Assembly (NCBI GenBank): GCA_013697465.1 | Contig: JACCWU010000172.1 | Coordinates: forward strand, 1-16,762 | Origin: Actinomycetota bacterium | Lineage (GTDB): Bacteria; Actinomycetota; Thermoleophilia; Gaiellales; Gaiellaceae | Direction of reading: 5' to 3' | Length of the DNA: 16,762 nt | Shown here: piece after piece, positions 7,056-13,279 of the stretch | Layout: each line of letters opens with the position of its first letter | Position numbering within the stretch: position 1 is the first letter of the stretch | Made by a program: the position numbers and the translations under genes | The notes under the pieces: model-generated | The model's input: only the letters and a program-made list of their open reading frames with translations | Databases searched by the model: none | Told to the model about the DNA's origin: nothing

Positions 7056-7632
7056 CGAACGGAGAGTCGCGGATCGCGTAGCGCCAGGGGAGCTCGCGGC
7101 CGCGGGTGATCCCGACGCGCGGCGCCGATACGGCGTCTTCCCGCTCCCGGGTGAGAATCAGACGGAAGGGGGCGTGACCCAGCGAGAGCCCGTCGTGGTC
7201 ACCGGTGAGCGCCAGCGCTTGAGTGAGACGCCCGGGGCCGGAGCAGAGCAGGCCGATGTCGTCGACTCCACGCCGCGCGCGCATCTCGTCGACACCGGCC
7301 GTCGGCTCGAGCGCGCGCAGGAGGACCGCCGAGCCCATTCCCTCGGGGCCACAGACGACGTTGGCGCACCAGTGGATGCCATACGAGCGGTAGACGTACA
7401 GGGTCCCCGGAGCTCCGAACATCGCCGCGTTCCGGCGGGTCGGGCCCCGAAAGGAATGGCTCGCCGGGTCGTCGGGCGCGTACGCCTCGACCTCGACGAT
7501 CCTCCCGCCGACGCCGTTCACGAGAAAGAGCGAGCCCAGAAGCTTCCGCGCGACACGGTGAACGTCGGCTTGGAAGAACGGGCCGTCGAAGCCGTGGCCT
7601 CCCGAAGGCTTCCGTGTGCGGAGCGCGCTCAG
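7030..7632 (-). CDS. DNA-3-methyladenine glycosylase (AAG/MPG family)
   Basis: The product excises alkylated purines in base-excision repair. The frame contains R-I-V-E-V-E-A-Y (catalytic Glu, residue 49 from the start used here), H-S-F-R-G-P-T-R-R-N-A-A-M-F, G-T-L-Y-V-Y-R-S-Y-G-I-H, A-V-L-L-R-A-L-E-P and L-C-S-G-P-G-R-L-T-Q-A-L, matching the MPG family in order along its whole length. No ATG, GTG or TTG occurs in frame between the upstream gene and the conserved core (V-A-R-K-L-L-G). The nearest upstream candidate is a GTG at 7863, which would force about 77 Arg-rich junk residues. I therefore place the start at CTG 7632, whose last two bases form part of the upstream TGA in a CTGA overlap. 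This gives 200 residues, the usual family size. The 3' end overlaps the penicillin-binding-protein gene on the other strand by 26 nt. Function is secure; the start is not. Confidence 0.88.
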   Translation of the reverse strand: MSALRTRKPSGGHGFDGPFFQADVHRVARKLLGSLFLVNGVGGRIVEVEAYAPDDPASHSFRGPTRRNAAMFGAPGTLYVYRSYGIHWCANVVCGPEGMGSAVLLRALEPTAGVDEMRARRGVDDIGLLCSGPGRLTQALALTGDHDGLSLGHAPFRLILTREREDAVSAPRVGITRGRELPWRYAIRDSPFVSRPRPRV

Positions 7633-7979
7633 AAGAGCTGTTCGGCGTCGGCGGGTCGCGCAGTGGCGGCGAGAAGTCGCCTCGCGCGACGGCCGAGGTC
7701 GCCGAGGTCGACCCGCCCTTCGTCCGCAGCCGCTGCCAGGCGCTCCGCCAGGTCGAGCGCACCGTCGAGGAGCACGGAGTCCCGAGCCTCCGAGCCCATG
7801 TCGTGAAGAATCGTCCGCTCGGTCCGCGAGGCGACGAGCGCGTCTTCGACCCCCTCGACCCACACCCGGGTCCTGCGGCCTCCCCCACGCTCGTCCCCGA
7901 CGAGCGGCTCGAGCGCGTAGATCTTGTCCGCCCGCGCGTACTTGCCGAAGCCGAGGAACACCATTCGCTGCTGAGCCAT
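7629..7979 (-). CDS. Small RemA/DUF370-like protein
   Basis: The product has 116 residues. Its first half resembles RemA/DUF370 proteins: V-F-L-G-F-G-K-Y-A-R-A-D-K-I-Y-A-L at residues 7-23 against the family's I-G-F-G-N-x-V-x-A-N-R-I, and G-R-R-T-R-V-W-V-E-G at 34-43 against G-R-R-T-R-A-V. RemA of Bacillus is a ring-forming DNA-binding protein that activates matrix and osmoprotection genes through Arg residues in these loops. The second half (about 61-116) is an extra helical, Ala/Arg/Leu-rich region not found in short RemA proteins. ATG 7979 has no ribosome binding site and may be leaderless; a second ATG lies five codons on. It begins 8 nt after the upstream membrane gene ends and overlaps the glycosylase start. 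Assignment rests on two motifs, so a different small DNA- or nucleotide-related role is possible. Confidence 0.6.
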   Translation of the reverse strand: MAQQRMVFLGFGKYARADKIYALEPLVGDERGGGRRTRVWVEGVEDALVASRTERTILHDMGSEARDSVLLDGALDLAERLAAAADEGRVDLGDLGRRARRLLAATARPADAEQLF

Positions 7980-7986
7980 CGCGCGG

Positions 7987-7992
7987 ATTATC
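7987..7992 (-). promoter_or_regulatory. -10-like GATAAT upstream of the RemA-like gene
   Basis: On the minus strand GATAAT ends 7 nt before ATG 7979 and includes the TAA stop of the upstream membrane gene. It is a five-of-six match to TATAAT in otherwise GC-rich sequence, at the spacing expected for a leaderless transcript. There is no clear -35 hexamer. The small gene may therefore have its own promoter within the operon. Confidence 0.35.
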
Positions 7993-8401
7993 GCCGCTGC
8001 GCGCAGTCTTCGTCGCTGCGCGCGAATCCGACCGCGTACAGGAGCGCTGTGCCGGCGAGGACGGCGGCCCAGCTCCAGCTCGCACTCGGCACGAGCGCCG
8101 ACGGGATGTCCCACGACGTCCAGCCGCGCTTCACGACCTGCTCGTGCCAGAGATCCTGTGTGAGGTTGACGGTTCCGTACGCAAGCATGAGCGCGACGTA
8201 AGCCGCGAACACGTGACGGAGGCCGCCTCCGGCGACCCGAGCACGAGAGAGCAGCAACGCCGTCAGCAGAAGCAGCGTGCCGTCGGTTCCGTGGTGATGG
8301 CCGAGGTGAACCGCCGCGAGCACGGTTCCGTCCTCTTCGCGGTACGGCTCCTCGCCGAGAAACAGGTCTCCGGGTAGGTGAAACCCGAGCTCGGCCGCCA
8401 C
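7988..8401 (-). CDS. C-terminal part of a frameshifted polytopic membrane protein
   Basis: This frame encodes A-A-E-L-G-F-H-L-P-G-D-L-F-L-G-E-E, then a segment with H-L-G-H-H-H-G-T-D-G-T followed by about three hydrophobic helices, including Y-V-A-L-M-L-A-Y-G and a last one near A-V-L-A-G-T-A-L-L-Y-A-V. It stops with TAA at 7990-7988. The GTG at 8401 could start translation formally, but the coding signal runs unbroken from the frame of the upstream piece. Adding one base between 8404 and 8405 restores L-S-L-P-W-V-A-A-E-L-G-F. The sequence therefore looks like the second half of one protein of about 295 residues. I do not recognise a named family; the His cluster beside a membrane helix could bind metal or haem, which is speculation. 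Confidence 0.6.
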   Translation of the reverse strand: MAAELGFHLPGDLFLGEEPYREEDGTVLAAVHLGHHHGTDGTLLLLTALLLSRARVAGGGLRHVFAAYVALMLAYGTVNLTQDLWHEQVVKRGWTSWDIPSALVPSASWSWAAVLAGTALLYAVGFARSDEDCAQRR

Positions 8402-8874
8402 CCAGGAAGCGAGAGCGCGATGACGAGCACTGCGACTACGAGTCGCGCGCGGTCACCCGGACCCCAGGGAGCGAAGGAGCTCCCCGCGCGCTGTGCAGCC
8501 CACGCGGTCAGCACCAGCGCCAGGAGAACGCCGAGAGCCGGGATCGCGTTGATCCAGCGGGCGTCGAGGTCGTCCTGGTCGACCACGCCCGGCCACGCGA
8601 CCGCGGCCGAGAGCGCGATCGCCGTGGCCGCGACCCACCATGCTCTCCGCGGCAGCGCAGCCATGGCGACGAGCACGAGCGCGATCGAGACCAGGGCGAC
8701 CGGGAAGTTGAGCAGCACGAGGCCACGACTGAGTCCCCCGGCGAGACCCTCGCGCGAGACGTGGTACAGCTCGGCCGGCTCGAGCCGAGCGTAGGTCTCG
8801 AAGACGACGCCCACCGTCAGCCCCCAGAGACCCCATGCGGTCCACGCTTCTCCCTGGCCGGGGCGACGCGTCAA
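8263..8874 (-). CDS. N-terminal part of a frameshifted polytopic membrane protein
   Basis: Translation from TTG 8874 gives about five hydrophobic helices: W-G-L-W-G-L-T-V-G-V-V near residue 15, L-N-F-P-V-A-L-V-S-I-A-L near 55, A-T-A-I-A-L-S-A-A-V near 83, A-L-G-V-L-L-A-L-V-L near 113 and L-V-V-A-V-L-V-I-A-L near 145. True coding probably ends at about 8405; beyond it this frame becomes Ser/Arg/Thr-rich noise until its stop at 8263, while membrane-protein coding resumes in the -1 frame. The TTG start overlaps the TGA of the upstream DegT-family gene as TTGA, so expression is probably coupled. No better start is present. Whether the broken frame is real or a sequencing error cannot be decided from one sequence. 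Family not recognised. Confidence 0.6.
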   Translation of the reverse strand: MTRRPGQGEAWTAWGLWGLTVGVVFETYARLEPAELYHVSREGLAGGLSRGLVLLNFPVALVSIALVLVAMAALPRRAWWVAATAIALSAAVAWPGVVDQDDLDARWINAIPALGVLLALVLTAWAAQRAGSSFAPWGPGDRARLVVAVLVIALSLPGWRPSSGFTYPETCFSARSRTAKRTEPCSRRFTSAITTEPTARCFC

Positions 8875-9992
8875 CGAAGTGCTGCGTCGAGAGTCTCGGC
8901 GACGAAGGCCTGGTCGTCCTCACCGAGTTGCGTGTGAAACGGAAGCGCGAGCGTACGCCTGCTTGCCGCCTCGGCGATGGGGCACAGCCCCTCGCCGAAG
9001 CCATATCGGTCGCGCATGTACGGCTGGAGGTGGATGCACGGGAGGTAGCGCGCGGTCTGCACGCCGTGTGCCTCGAGAACGCCTATGACACGTTCGCGAT
9101 CGACGCCCTCGGGGAGCGCGACGACGTAGACGAACCACGACCGTTCGTGCTCGGCGTCGTCCGCACACGGCAGCTCGAGCCCGTCGATGTCTCCGAGGAG
9201 CGTTTGATAACGAGCCGCCGCGGATCGGCGGCGCGCCAGGATCTCCTCGAGCTTGTCGAGCTGGGCGAGCCCGATGGCAGCGCGAATGTCGTCGATCCGG
9301 TAGTTGAAGCCCAGACGCGAATGCTCGAGCCACCCGCCGCCATCGGCGCGCCCCTGGTTGCGCAGGCTGACGAGCAGGCGATGCTCTTCCTCCGAATGCG
9401 TGGTGACCATGCCTCCCTCGCCCGTCGTGATCTGCTTGTTCGGGTAAAAGGCGAATACCGCCGAGGCCCCGTGCGAGCCGATCGTTCCTCCGCGGTAACG
9501 GGCGCCCAGCGCCTCGCAAGCGTCCTCTAAGAGGACGAGTCCATGCCGTTCACAGATCCCCCGCAGCTCGTCCAGCTCGCACGGATAGCCGTAGATGTCC
9601 ACCGCGATCACCGCCCGCGTGCGTTCGGTGACCGCGCCCTCGACCGCATCCGGGTCGAGATTCAGCGTGCGGGCGTCGACATCCGCGAACACCGGCGTTG
9701 CCCCCTCGTAGATGGCGCAGTTCGCGGAGGCGACGAACGAATACGGGGAGGTGATGACCTCGTCGCCGGGACCGAGTCCCGCGGCGACGCACAGGAGGTG
9801 GAGTCCGGCGGTACCGCTCGAGACCGCGGCGGCATACGGCGCTCCGACTGCCTCCGCGAATGACTCCTCGAAGCGATCGATCGTAGGTCCGAGCGAGAGC
9901 CGGCCCGAGCGCAGGACCTCCGCGACGAGCTCTTCCTCCCGCTCGTCCAGCCAGGGCGAGCTGAGCCCGACCTGCCGAGTCACCGCGCTCAC
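8871..9992 (-). CDS. DegT/DnrJ/EryC1/StrS-family PLP-dependent aminotransferase
   Basis: The product has 373 residues, the usual length of this fold-type I family. It has S-S-G-T-A-G-L-H-L (about 58-66, PLP phosphate binding), L-L-E-D-A-C-E-A-L-G (D157 contacts the pyridine nitrogen), F-Y-P-N-K186-Q-I-T-T-G-E-G-G with the Schiff-base Lys, and N-Y-R-I-D-D-I-R-A-A-I-G. Members usually transfer an amino group from glutamate to a keto-sugar nucleotide. No sugar nucleotide or glycosyltransferase gene lies in this window, so the substrate is unknown and an amino-sugar or other keto substrate remains open. The start is GTG 9992; a second GTG three codons on is possible. The start codon sits in the 3' arm of an inverted repeat (9988-10014), and the leader holds two further hairpins. 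Its stop overlaps the start of the next gene. Confidence 0.9.
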   Translation of the reverse strand: MSAVTRQVGLSSPWLDEREEELVAEVLRSGRLSLGPTIDRFEESFAEAVGAPYAAAVSSGTAGLHLLCVAAGLGPGDEVITSPYSFVASANCAIYEGATPVFADVDARTLNLDPDAVEGAVTERTRAVIAVDIYGYPCELDELRGICERHGLVLLEDACEALGARYRGGTIGSHGASAVFAFYPNKQITTGEGGMVTTHSEEEHRLLVSLRNQGRADGGGWLEHSRLGFNYRIDDIRAAIGLAQLDKLEEILARRRSAAARYQTLLGDIDGLELPCADDAEHERSWFVYVVALPEGVDRERVIGVLEAHGVQTARYLPCIHLQPYMRDRYGFGEGLCPIAEAASRRTLALPFHTQLGEDDQAFVAETLDAALR

Positions 9993-10014
9993 GGCCCGTT
10001 CATCCGCCCGTGAG
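9988..10014 (-). promoter_or_regulatory. Inverted repeat enclosing the DegT-family start codon
   Basis: The arms CTCACGG and CCGTGAG (9988-9994 and 10008-10014) are perfectly complementary over 7 bp with a 13-nt loop. In the mRNA the GUG start codon at 9992-9990 lies in the 3' arm, so folding would hide it. No Shine-Dalgarno sequence is visible, so this fold could control translation. The role is inferred from geometry. Confidence 0.45.
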
Positions 10015-10027
10015 TGGGGAGGGGTGT

Positions 10028-10047
10028 GGGGAACCGGGAGGTTCCCC
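10028..10047 (-). repeat. Perfect 8-bp stem-loop in the DegT leader
   Basis: GGGGAACC and GGTTCCCC are perfect inverted arms around a 4-nt loop. On the minus strand the stem is followed by a C-rich run (ACACCCCTCCCC) rather than T residues, so it is not a standard terminator. It lies between ilvE and the DegT-family gene and forms part of a hairpin-rich, 142-bp gap that holds no gene. Confidence 0.65.
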
Positions 10048-10076
10048 GCGCTCTCAGGAAGAAGGGGGCTCCATGG

Positions 10077-10091
10077 GGAAACATGGTTTCC
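10077..10091 (-). repeat. Second stem-loop in the DegT leader
   Basis: GGAAAC and GTTTCC form a perfect 6-bp stem with a 3-nt loop. The sequence resembles the neighbouring 10028-10047 hairpin (both are GGGGAA...TTCC type). Between here and the ilvE stop there is also an 8-bp direct repeat, GGCGAGCG, at 10106-10113 and 10123-10130. Together these make the whole gap look like a repetitive element. Confidence 0.5.
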
Positions 10092-10134
10092 GTCAGCCCT
10101 TCGCTGGCGAGCGCGAGCCGTAGGCGAGCGTTGC

Positions 10135-11061
10135 TCACGCGCGCGCGGGCGCCATCTCGACGACGTCGAGCCAGTCGCTCCAGCGGCCGTCGATCCCGTT
10201 CACCGCCGCGAGATATGCCTTCTGCAGCTCCAACGTCACCGGCCCGACCCCGATCTCTCTGCCGTCGATCGACCGCACGGGCGTTACCTCCGCGGCAGTG
10301 CCGACCATGAAGACCTCGTCCGCGAGGTACAGATCGGTGCGGATGAGCTGCGTCTCCTCGACCGGATAGCCGAGATCCTTCGCGATGTGGATGACCGTGT
10401 CGCGGGTGATGCCGGGCAGGATGGACATGGCGAGCGACGGCGTCAGAAGCCGGCCGTCCTTGACGACGAAGATCGTCTCCCCCGGGCCATCCGCGATGTA
10501 CCCGTCCCCCGTGAGCATGATCGCCTCGTCGTATCCCGCACGGCGCGCCTCCGTCGTCGCGAGCATGGAGTTGAGGTAGATGCCGGTGGCCTTTGCGGCA
10601 TGCGGGATGACATTCGGCCCCACGCGCTCCCAGCTCGAGATCGTCGTGGTGATCCCGCCCGTCTGGCCGTCTTCGCCCAGGTACGCGCCCCACGGGTAGC
10701 TCATGATCACGACGTCGACGGGATTCCCCGTTGCCGCCACGCCGAGCTCGCCGTAGCCGTAGAAGGCCATCGGGCGGATGTAGCAGGAGGGAAGGCCGTT
10801 CGTCGCCACGAGCTCGTGGGTCGCCCCGCGCAGCTCGTCGACCGTGTAGGGCAGCTCCATGAAGAGGACCTTGCCCGAGTTCTCCAAGCGCTCGAGATGC
10901 TCTCGAAGCCGAAAGATCGCAGGTCCCTTCGCCGTGTCGTAGCTGCGAATCCCCTCGAATACTCCCGACCCGTAGTGCAACCCATGCACGCCGACGTGGA
11001 CCTTCGCGTCGGCCCAGTCGACGAGCTCTCCGTTCATCCAGATCTTCTCGGTCTCTTGCAT
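10135..11061 (-). CDS. ilvE: Branched-chain amino acid aminotransferase
   Basis: This 308-residue fold-type IV PLP enzyme interconverts Leu, Ile and Val with their 2-oxo acids using 2-oxoglutarate/glutamate. The N-terminus I-W-M-N-G-E-L-V-D-W-A-D-A-K-V-H-V and L-H-Y-G-S-G-V-F-E-G-I-R is typical of IlvE. N-V-I-P-H-A-A-K157-A-T-G-I-Y contains the Schiff-base Lys, and E-V-F-M-V-G-T-A-A-E-V-T-P-V is the C-terminal PLP-site block. The size matches the family. ATG 11061 is preceded by AAGGAG (11072-11077), which lies inside the last codons of the upstream deacylase gene, so the two are tightly coupled with a 4-nt gap. It belongs with the serA/aminotransferase run upstream, consistent with an amino-acid metabolism operon. 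Confidence 0.95.
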   Translation of the reverse strand: MQETEKIWMNGELVDWADAKVHVGVHGLHYGSGVFEGIRSYDTAKGPAIFRLREHLERLENSGKVLFMELPYTVDELRGATHELVATNGLPSCYIRPMAFYGYGELGVAATGNPVDVVIMSYPWGAYLGEDGQTGGITTTISSWERVGPNVIPHAAKATGIYLNSMLATTEARRAGYDEAIMLTGDGYIADGPGETIFVVKDGRLLTPSLAMSILPGITRDTVIHIAKDLGYPVEETQLIRTDLYLADEVFMVGTAAEVTPVRSIDGREIGVGPVTLELQKAYLAAVNGIDGRWSDWLDVVEMAPARA

Positions 11062-11065
11062 CGAG

Positions 11066-11629
11066 CTAGCGCTCCTTCGGTTCGGCCGGATCGGCGCCGG
11101 GATCTCTGCCGGAACCGTCCGGAAAATCGGCAGCGGAATGGTACGGGTCGTCCTGCACGACGTCCATCGGGCGCGCCCGCGCCAGGCGAACGAGCTCGTG
11201 CGGCGCGACCCCGATCAGGTGGTTCGGGGAGCCTCCCCCCACCCAGACCTGCGGGTGCCGGAGCAACGTGCGGTCCAGGATCACGGTCTCCACCCGTGCG
11301 AGGGCGAAAGGCCCGACCGCTCCCGGGACGAATCCCGTCGCCCTCTCGACCTCCTCGGGCGAGGCCACGCGAGCGACGTCGGCTCCCGTCGCGCGAGCGA
11401 CCTTGGCGGGGTCGCCCCTCCGATCGCCTGGAACGAGCGCGACGACAGCCTTCCCGTCGCACACGAGCACGAGTGACTTCACGATCTGCGCGAGCTCGCA
11501 CCCGACAGCCGCCGCGGCTGCCTCAGCGGTCCGGGCTCCCTCGTCGAACTCTTCGATTCGGGCTTCCGCGCCTGCCTCCCGAAGGTAGGACGACACCCGC
11601 TCGACGGGCTCCGGCCACGCGGATACCAC
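11066..11629 (-). CDS. YbaK/EbsC-family aminoacyl-tRNA deacylase
   Basis: This 187-residue protein of the YbaK/ProX editing superfamily hydrolyses mischarged tRNA in trans. T-A-E-A-A-A-A-A-V-G-C at 34-44 is the family's helix. I-V-K51-S-L-V-L-V carries the conserved Lys that positions the tRNA acceptor end. A-L-V-P-G-D-R-R follows, then T-G-F-V-P-G-A-V-G-P-F at 98-108 and G-G-G-S-P-N-H-L-I-G at 131-140. Known members clear Cys-tRNA-Pro or Ala-tRNA-Pro; which one this does cannot be read from sequence. A 45-residue hydrophilic tail (about 143-187) extends past the domain and contains the ribosome binding site for ilvE. The start is GTG 11629 with only a weak upstream purine stretch; later starts would cut into the domain. 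Confidence 0.88.
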   Translation of the reverse strand: MVSAWPEPVERVSSYLREAGAEARIEEFDEGARTAEAAAAAVGCELAQIVKSLVLVCDGKAVVALVPGDRRGDPAKVARATGADVARVASPEEVERATGFVPGAVGPFALARVETVILDRTLLRHPQVWVGGGSPNHLIGVAPHELVRLARARPMDVVQDDPYHSAADFPDGSGRDPGADPAEPKER

Positions 11630-11683
11630 GCTCTCAGCCTACCGCGAGTCGCTCGACGCGCGAAGTTCACGCTTGGCGCGCCA

Positions 11684-13279
11684 TCAATCGAGATCGATGA
11701 AGCGCGCCTCGTCGAAGCCCGAGTCGCGCACGCGCTCGAGCAGCGTCGCCGGAACGGGAGTGTCGATCGAGAACGCCATCAGCGCCTTCCCCCCCTCCTT
11801 CGTCCTGGAGACGGCCATGTTCGCGATGTTGACGCCGGCTTCGCCGAACATCGTGCCGACCCGTCCGATGACGCCTGGGACGTCGTCGTAGACGAGGAAG
11901 GCCATTCGCGGCGCGAGCTCGATGTCGATCGCGAACCCCAGCGCGGCTGCGAGGAACAACCGGTGCTCCGGGCCGACAGTCGTCCCCGAGGCTTCGATCT
12001 CTTCTCCGTCGCCTGCGATCGCGACGCGGACGAGGTTCGTGTAGTGCTGCGAAGGCCCGAACCGCTGCTCGGAGACCTCGATGCCGTGCTCCGCGGCGAT
12101 GACCGGTGCATTCACGTAGTTCACGGCCTGATCGACCCGGCCTTGGAAGACGCCGTTCAGTGCCGCCACGGTGAGCAGCCGGGTGTCGTAGCCGGACAGC
12201 GGCCCGTGCGCGGCGACCACGATGCGCCGCGGGCGTCCGCGAGCGAGTGCCGAAGTCAGCCGCCCGAGCTTCGCCGCGAGGGGGATGAACGGGCCGAGCA
12301 CCTCGAGGTCGGCCTGCTCGACGATCGGGATGTTGACGGCGGTCGCCACCAGCCCTCCCTCGAGGGCCGACACGACCTGCTCCGCGATGATCAGGCCCGC
12401 CCGGTCCTGCGCCTCGTTGGTCGACGCCGCGAGATGAGGTGTCACTACGACTTCGTCGAGCTCGAGCAGCGGCCCGTCGTACGGCTCCGACTCGAAGACG
12501 TCGAGAGCGGCCCCAGCGACCTTCCCCGAACGAATCGCGTCCACCAGCGCAGCCTCGTCGACGAGCTCACCGCGTGCTGCGTTGACGATCCTGACGCCGT
12601 CGCGCATTCGTGCATACGCGTCCTCCCCGAGCAGCCCCTGGGTCTCGGCGGTGAGCGGAAGATGCAGCGAGATGACGTCCGCCGCCGCGTAGACGTCCTC
12701 GACCGCCGAGACCGGCTCGACGCCGAGCTCCCGGAACCGCTCGAGCGCGACGAACGGATCGTATGCGAGCACGCGCATGCCGAGCCCGAGCGCGCGCCGC
12801 GCAACCTCTCGGCCGATGCGGCCGAGACCGAGGATGCCGAGGGTCTTGCCCGCGAGCTCGATGCCCGCGAAGCGGGATCGCTCCCAGTTCCCGGCTTTGA
12901 GGGCTCCGTGCGCCTGCGGCACGTTCCGCGCAAGCGCGAGCATGAGGGCGATCGTGTGCTCGGCCGCCGACACGACCGTCGAGTCCGGCGCGTTCGCGAC
13001 GACGATTCCCCGCCTCGTCGCCGCGTCCACGTCGACGTTGTCGACGCCGACGCCAGCTCGACCGATGACCTTGAGTCGCTCCGCCCGGTCGATTAGCGAG
13101 GCGTCGATCGTCGTCGCCGAGCGGATCACGATGGCGTCGAAGCCCTCGATGATCGACGCGAGGTCGGTCTCCCCGTCCTCCACGACCGTGAATCGACTCC
13201 GGAGAAGCTCGAGCCCCGGCTCCGCGATCGGCTCGCGGACGAGGACTCGCAGTCGCTCCGGCTCGTCGTCGTCAGACAC
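11684..13279 (-). CDS. serA: D-3-phosphoglycerate dehydrogenase
   Basis: The product has 531 residues, the long SerA type. It oxidises 3-phosphoglycerate to 3-phosphohydroxypyruvate with NAD+, the first step of serine synthesis. It has the substrate-domain start R-V-L-V-R-E-P-I-A, the NAD motif G-I-L-G-L-G-R-I-G-R-E-V (about 148-159), and the catalytic triad R236 (N-A-A-R-G-E-L-V), E265 (D-V-F-E-S-E-P) and H282 (T-P-H-L-A-A-S-T). An intervening allosteric-substrate-binding domain spans about 315-450. A C-terminal ACT domain (about 455-531, V-P-G-V-I-G-R-V-G) in this class usually senses serine. The start is GTG 13279, which overlaps the stop of the upstream aminotransferase by 8 nt and gives the expected N-terminus. 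The frame is open further upstream, but that part lies inside the aminotransferase gene. Confidence 0.95.
   Translation of the reverse strand: MSDDDEPERLRVLVREPIAEPGLELLRSRFTVVEDGETDLASIIEGFDAIVIRSATTIDASLIDRAERLKVIGRAGVGVDNVDVDAATRRGIVVANAPDSTVVSAAEHTIALMLALARNVPQAHGALKAGNWERSRFAGIELAGKTLGILGLGRIGREVARRALGLGMRVLAYDPFVALERFRELGVEPVSAVEDVYAAADVISLHLPLTAETQGLLGEDAYARMRDGVRIVNAARGELVDEAALVDAIRSGKVAGAALDVFESEPYDGPLLELDEVVVTPHLAASTNEAQDRAGLIIAEQVVSALEGGLVATAVNIPIVEQADLEVLGPFIPLAAKLGRLTSALARGRPRRIVVAAHGPLSGYDTRLLTVAALNGVFQGRVDQAVNYVNAPVIAAEHGIEVSEQRFGPSQHYTNLVRVAIAGDGEEIEASGTTVGPEHRLFLAAALGFAIDIELAPRMAFLVYDDVPGVIGRVGTMFGEAGVNIANMAVSRTKEGGKALMAFSIDTPVPATLLERVRDSGFDEARFIDLD

Noticed and set aside
7633..8085. 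Upstream extension of the glycosylase frame to ATG 8085
   Set aside because: The added 151 residues are Arg/Gly/Pro-rich shadow of the RemA-like gene and of the membrane gene, which have better protein-like sequence in their own frames.
9712..11700. Plus-strand open frame of 662 codons across ilvE and the deacylase gene
   Set aside because: It covers several confidently identified minus-strand genes, is Arg-rich and shows no domain or membrane pattern.
11963..13096. Plus-strand open frame of 377 codons opposite serA
   Set aside because: It is a complement-strand shadow caused by high GC at third codon positions; SerA motifs on the minus strand are complete.
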